Of a DNA stretch of 7,774 nt, positions 5,466 through 7,774 are shown in pieces (position 1 is the stretch's first letter; every line of letters begins with the position of its first letter). The translations under genes were made by a program, and so were the position numbers. The notes under the pieces are model-generated. The model saw only the letters and a list, made by a program, of their open reading frames with translations. It was not told the origin of the DNA and ran no database searches. Origin of the DNA: Clostridium sp. UBA4746. GTDB taxonomy: Bacteria; Bacillota; Clostridia; Clostridiales; Clostridiaceae. The DNA lies in assembly GCA_002403785.1 (NCBI GenBank), contig DHIM01000286.1, forward strand, positions 1 through 7,774. The letters are read 5' to 3'.

Positions 5466-6899
5466 TTAACGTGTTGCTGGTTTAGATCTACTACTATATA
5501 ATCTTAAAAAAGTTAGCAGAGCCCCAATTATGCAAATAACGGCTGCCGTTATATATACAATTCTCATTCCGTATATAAATGCATCATTGCGCCCTGCTAT
5601 AAAATCAGTTACACGATAACCAATTTTATGACTCATCCTGTTATACAAGAGGGCAGTAGATAAAGCTATTCCACATACCATTCCTAGGTTTCTTACAAGT
5701 CCATTAATACTTCCTGCAATACCTAACTTATCCTTTGGTACTGTGGACATTATTAAAGAATTATTAGGTGATTGAAATAGACCATTTCCAAGGGACATAA
5801 CTGCTATATAAATCACCATACTTATTAAACTAGTTTGCTCATTAAAAGTTGACATTAATAATAATCCCAAACTTGTAACTACAAGGCCTATAAAAGTTAG
5901 AATTTCTGATCCTATCTTATCTGATAGCTGTCCACTAAGTGGTGCCACTACAGACAAAGTTAAAGGAGATATCATAAGTATTAATCCAGTAAATGATGGC
6001 GAATACCTAAGTACATCTTGAAGATAAAACGGTTGAATAATAATTGAACAAAATATTGATACAAACGATAAAAATGCACAAAATATAGAGAGTGAAAATA
6101 ATTTATTTTCAAAGATTTGTAGCTGTAGTAAAGGATTTTCACGTTTCTTCTCCACAATAATAAATGCAATAAATGAGATGATTGCTATTAAAAATCCTAT
6201 CAAAATTATAGGTCGTGTAAATCCAATTTCTTGTCCCTTTCCTAAAGCTACAAATAGAGGAACTATGGCAAATGCAAACAATACTGCTCCAAATCCATCC
6301 AATTTCACCTTTTCTGCTTTATGCGATTTAGGAAGTATCTTCACTCCATAAAATAAAGTTATTATACCTATTGGTACATTTATTAAAAATATATATTCCC
6401 AACTGCTAGCATCTACTATAAATCCTCCGAGTGCTGGTCCCACCATGGCTCCAAGAGCCACGAAGGTTCCTGTAATTCCTAGTGCTTTTCCTCTTTCATT
6501 TGCTGGAAATACTGCAGTAATTATTCCTTGATTGTTTGCCATAGTAGCTGCGGCACCTATAGCCTGAATTACTCTAGCTAAAACTAAAATAGGAAGAGAA
6601 CTTGTTATTCCACAAAATAAAGAACCTATTGTGAATACAGCTATTCCAAACTTGAATACCTTTGTTTTACCAAGTATATCTCCCAATCTACCAAAAACTA
6701 ATATAGCGGCTGCAATAACAATTAAATAACTTGTTACCACCAATTGAATCCCGGCTGATGTTACATTTAAAGACTTAGCCATTACAGGTAGCGCTACATT
6801 TACAACACTACTATCTAATGTGCACATAAAAGTTACCATTACAACTATAAATAAAATTACCCATCTATTCTTATAATTACTATCATTTACTGAATCCAT
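5466..6899 (-). CDS. MFS drug exporter, DHA2 (EmrB/QacA) family
   Basis: This 477-residue inner-membrane proton/drug antiporter has the length expected of the 14-helix DHA2 group. Family motifs are clear: LDSSVVNVALP at the end of TM1 (28-38, motif D1), GRLGDILGKTK in the TM2-TM3 loop (70-80, motif A), ARVIQAIGAAATMA in TM4 (108-121, motif B with R109) and GAMVGPALGGF in TM5 (150-160, motif C, diagnostic of exporters). The C-terminus is short and basic. ATG at 6899 has AAGGAGA (6906-6912) 6 nt upstream. It follows marR by 13 nt, and that ribosome site begins right after the marR stop, so the two are cotranscribed. It is probably repressed by the MarR protein and induced by a toxic compound. 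The substrate (antibiotic, dye, bile acid, detergent or fermentation product) cannot be told from sequence. The transcript shares the 5361-5421 terminator. Confidence 0.95.
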   Translation of the reverse strand: MDSVNDSNYKNRWVILFIVVMVTFMCTLDSSVVNVALPVMAKSLNVTSAGIQLVVTSYLIVIAAAILVFGRLGDILGKTKVFKFGIAVFTIGSLFCGITSSLPILVLARVIQAIGAAATMANNQGIITAVFPANERGKALGITGTFVALGAMVGPALGGFIVDASSWEYIFLINVPIGIITLFYGVKILPKSHKAEKVKLDGFGAVLFAFAIVPLFVALGKGQEIGFTRPIILIGFLIAIISFIAFIIVEKKRENPLLQLQIFENKLFSLSIFCAFLSFVSIFCSIIIQPFYLQDVLRYSPSFTGLILMISPLTLSVVAPLSGQLSDKIGSEILTFIGLVVTSLGLLLMSTFNEQTSLISMVIYIAVMSLGNGLFQSPNNSLIMSTVPKDKLGIAGSINGLVRNLGMVCGIALSTALLYNRMSHKIGYRVTDFIAGRNDAFIYGMRIVYITAAVICIIGALLTFLRLYSSRSKPATR

Positions 6900-6912
6900 T
6901 TGTATTCTCCTT

Positions 6913-7353
6913 CTATCCTTGTATTTTCATCTTTTTTATATTATTAAGAATTTTATTTAATGAGTCTATTGTAATAAACTTCTCTTCTTCATTTAAATCC
7001 TTTGTTATTAATCCCACCAAATTATGTATCTTATCAAGGACTTTTGGTATTACAACCTTAGCCTTTTCTGTTAAATATAACTTATATGCTCTAGAATCAG
7101 TTTCATCTTTATTCCTATCTAAGTATCCAAGTTTTATAAGTTTTGTTATTGTCCTCGCGGACATTGCCTTATCGCAACCTATTTCTTCGCTTATTTTATT
7201 TTGGCTAATACCTTCATTTCCCCTTAGTGTAAGTAAATATGGATAAGAACCGCTGCTTAAATCATATTCTTTTAGCACCTTATCCAAGTAACTTTGCGTA
7301 ATTCTGAAAATCCTACTATTAAGCTTAATTAAATGCATTATATCTTCCTTCAA
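6913..7353 (-). CDS. MarR-family transcriptional regulator of the exporter operon
   Basis: This 146-residue winged-helix repressor would act as a dimer. Helices about 5-30 and 97-142 form the dimer interface. The DNA-binding core is ISQNKISEEIGCDKAMSARTITKLIKLGYL (49-78), and the wing carries the family signature DETDSRAYKLYLTEKA (83-98). C60 lies just before the recognition helix, a position worth noting for thiol sensing, though that is speculation. The start is TTG at 7353 with AAGGTGG (7363-7369) upstream. ATG at 7338 (141 aa), with AAGGA at 7346-7350, is equally possible; the longer form keeps more of helix 1. It is the first gene of the operon with the MFS exporter and sits directly downstream of two palindromes, so it most likely represses itself and the pump until a ligand releases it. 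Confidence 0.93.
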   Translation of the reverse strand: MKEDIMHLIKLNSRIFRITQSYLDKVLKEYDLSSGSYPYLLTLRGNEGISQNKISEEIGCDKAMSARTITKLIKLGYLDRNKDETDSRAYKLYLTEKAKVVIPKVLDKIHNLVGLITKDLNEEEKFITIDSLNKILNNIKKMKIQG

Positions 7354-7403
7354 AATTTACCACCACCTTATCTTAACGTGCCTTAGATCTTTTATTGATT
7401 TTA

Positions 7404-7417
7404 GTTGACTTATCAAC
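7404..7417. promoter_or_regulatory. Operator palindrome over the transcription start
   Basis: GTTGACTTATCAAC (7404-7417) is palindromic except for one central pair and covers the predicted start point. On the minus strand both sites read TTGAYAAGTCAAC, followed by an A-rich run ending in AAAATC, so the repeat extends beyond the palindrome. It is the second probable MarR dimer site. Confidence 0.75.
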
Positions 7418-7420
7418 CTT

Positions 7421-7449
7421 ATTATAAAGAGATTTTGTTGACTTGTCAA
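7421..7449 (-). promoter_or_regulatory. Consensus promoter of the marR-exporter operon
   Basis: On the minus strand TTGACA (7449-7444) and TATAAT (7426-7421) are both perfect, with the ideal 17-nt spacer. Transcription should begin near 7414, giving a leader of about 60 nt. Such a strong promoter implies tight repression. Confidence 0.9.
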
Positions 7450-7450
7450 T
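7437..7450. promoter_or_regulatory. Operator palindrome over the -35 box
   Basis: TTGACTTGTCAA (7438-7449) is a perfect palindrome around a 2-bp centre and contains the -35 box. It nearly repeats the palindrome at 7405-7416, and the centres are 33 bp apart, about three helical turns. It is the probable binding site of the adjacent MarR protein. Confidence 0.75.
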
Positions 7451-7575
7451 TATTAATATCACCTCTACACTTATAAATTGTTTTTAAAAACTATATTAAA
7501 TTAACAAAAATCAGTAACATAAAATGTAATTTGTCATAATAATATAATGTATAAAACTTATATAAGGAGATTTTC

Positions 7576-7770
7576 ATGAGAAATTATTCAATGAATGCAA
7601 TGAGATGTAAAAATATGAGGTCTATGGATCCTAATATGAAAATGGTGCCTATGGATAAGATGACACCAATTGATCCTAATGTGAAAATGATGCCTATGGA
7701 TAAGATGGCACCGATAGATCCTAATTTGAAAATGATGCATATGCATCCTGCCCATAGCCATCAACCTTAG
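7576..7770 (+). CDS. Small Met/His-rich repeat protein, 64 aa
   Basis: ATG at 7576 lies 6 nt after AAGGAG (7564-7569), and the frame is closed by TAG at 7768. Sixteen of 64 residues are Met. Residues 18-54 are a 15-residue tandem repeat: DPNMKMVPMDKMTPI (18-32), DPNVKMMPMDKMAPI (33-47), then DPNLKMM (48-54). The tail MMHMHPAHSHQP has four His (55, 57, 60, 62), and there is one Cys (C11). It has no signal peptide or membrane segment, and the composition suggests disorder. Met and His clusters of this kind bind copper, silver or nickel in known chaperones and stores, so a cytoplasmic metal buffer is one idea; a small spore-coat-like protein is another. I do not recognise the family. A TATAAT at 7543-7548 is a possible -10 without a good -35. 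The gene is divergent from marR, and the window ends right after it. Confidence 0.8.
   Translation: MRNYSMNAMRCKNMRSMDPNMKMVPMDKMTPIDPNVKMMPMDKMAPIDPNLKMMHMHPAHSHQP
7627..7737 (+). repeat. 45-bp in-gene tandem repeat (2.5 units)
   Basis: Units 7627-7671 and 7672-7716 differ at only a few bases, and a partial third unit runs 7717-7737. Each encodes DPNxKMxPMDKMxPI. The high identity at DNA level points to recent duplication or slippage, and copy number may vary between strains. Confidence 0.88.
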
Positions 7771-7774
7771 AATT

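Noticed and set aside
5981..6169. Alternative minus-strand frame inside the exporter gene
   Set aside because: It lies wholly within the MFS coding sequence in another frame and has no independent ribosome site or recognisable product.
7395..7428. Plus-strand promoter in the marR control region driving the Met-rich gene
   Set aside because: Candidate -35/-10 pairs have spacers of 12 or 19 nt and lie about 150 nt from the gene. The same bases are fully explained by the perfect minus-strand promoter and its operators.

Overview
The window is very AT-rich. It has strong AAGGAGG-type ribosome binding sites, compact intergenic regions with intrinsic terminators, and proteins that read as Clostridium relatives: a CssR-type response regulator, an M29 aminopeptidase, a one-domain zinc-ribbon protein and a DHA2 drug exporter paired with a MarR regulator. 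The best reading is chromosomal DNA of a low-GC Clostridium (sensu stricto). No insertion sequence, phage gene, rRNA, tRNA or CRISPR array is visible.

Layout. A 54-residue orphan gene (169-333, +) faces a damaged two-component system (424-1773, -) across a perfect 21-bp hairpin. The response regulator is intact and closely resembles Bacillus CssR (secretion stress). Its kinase partner, CssS, has lost its middle: the membrane sensor end and the last 40 residues of the ATPase domain remain, joined out of frame. Upstream of it, in the same orientation but with their own terminators, lie a secreted Cys/Met/Lys-rich helical protein (1975-2688), a 55-residue zinc-ribbon protein (2895-3062) and a complete M29 metallo-aminopeptidase (3271-4500). 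The aminopeptidase has a long leader holding an 18-codon mini-ORF inside a dyad-symmetric structure.

From about 4640 to 4750 there are divergent promoters. A lipoprotein gene of unknown function (4807-5346, +) runs right and meets a marR-MFS exporter operon (7353-5466, -) at a 27-bp hairpin terminator. That operon is driven by a perfect consensus promoter (TTGACA-17-TATAAT). Two near-identical palindromes cover its -35 box and its start point, the expected layout for an autorepressed drug-efflux operon. The window ends with a small Met/His-rich protein (7576-7770, +) made of 15-residue repeats.

How the genes may work together. The only clear functional unit is marR plus the exporter. cssR is probably an orphan regulator now. 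The secreted helical protein beside it might be an envelope-stress or metal-binding factor, but that is inference. The most unusual items are the internally deleted cssS, the Met-rich repeat protein, the Cys/Met-rich secreted protein and the structured leader before the aminopeptidase.
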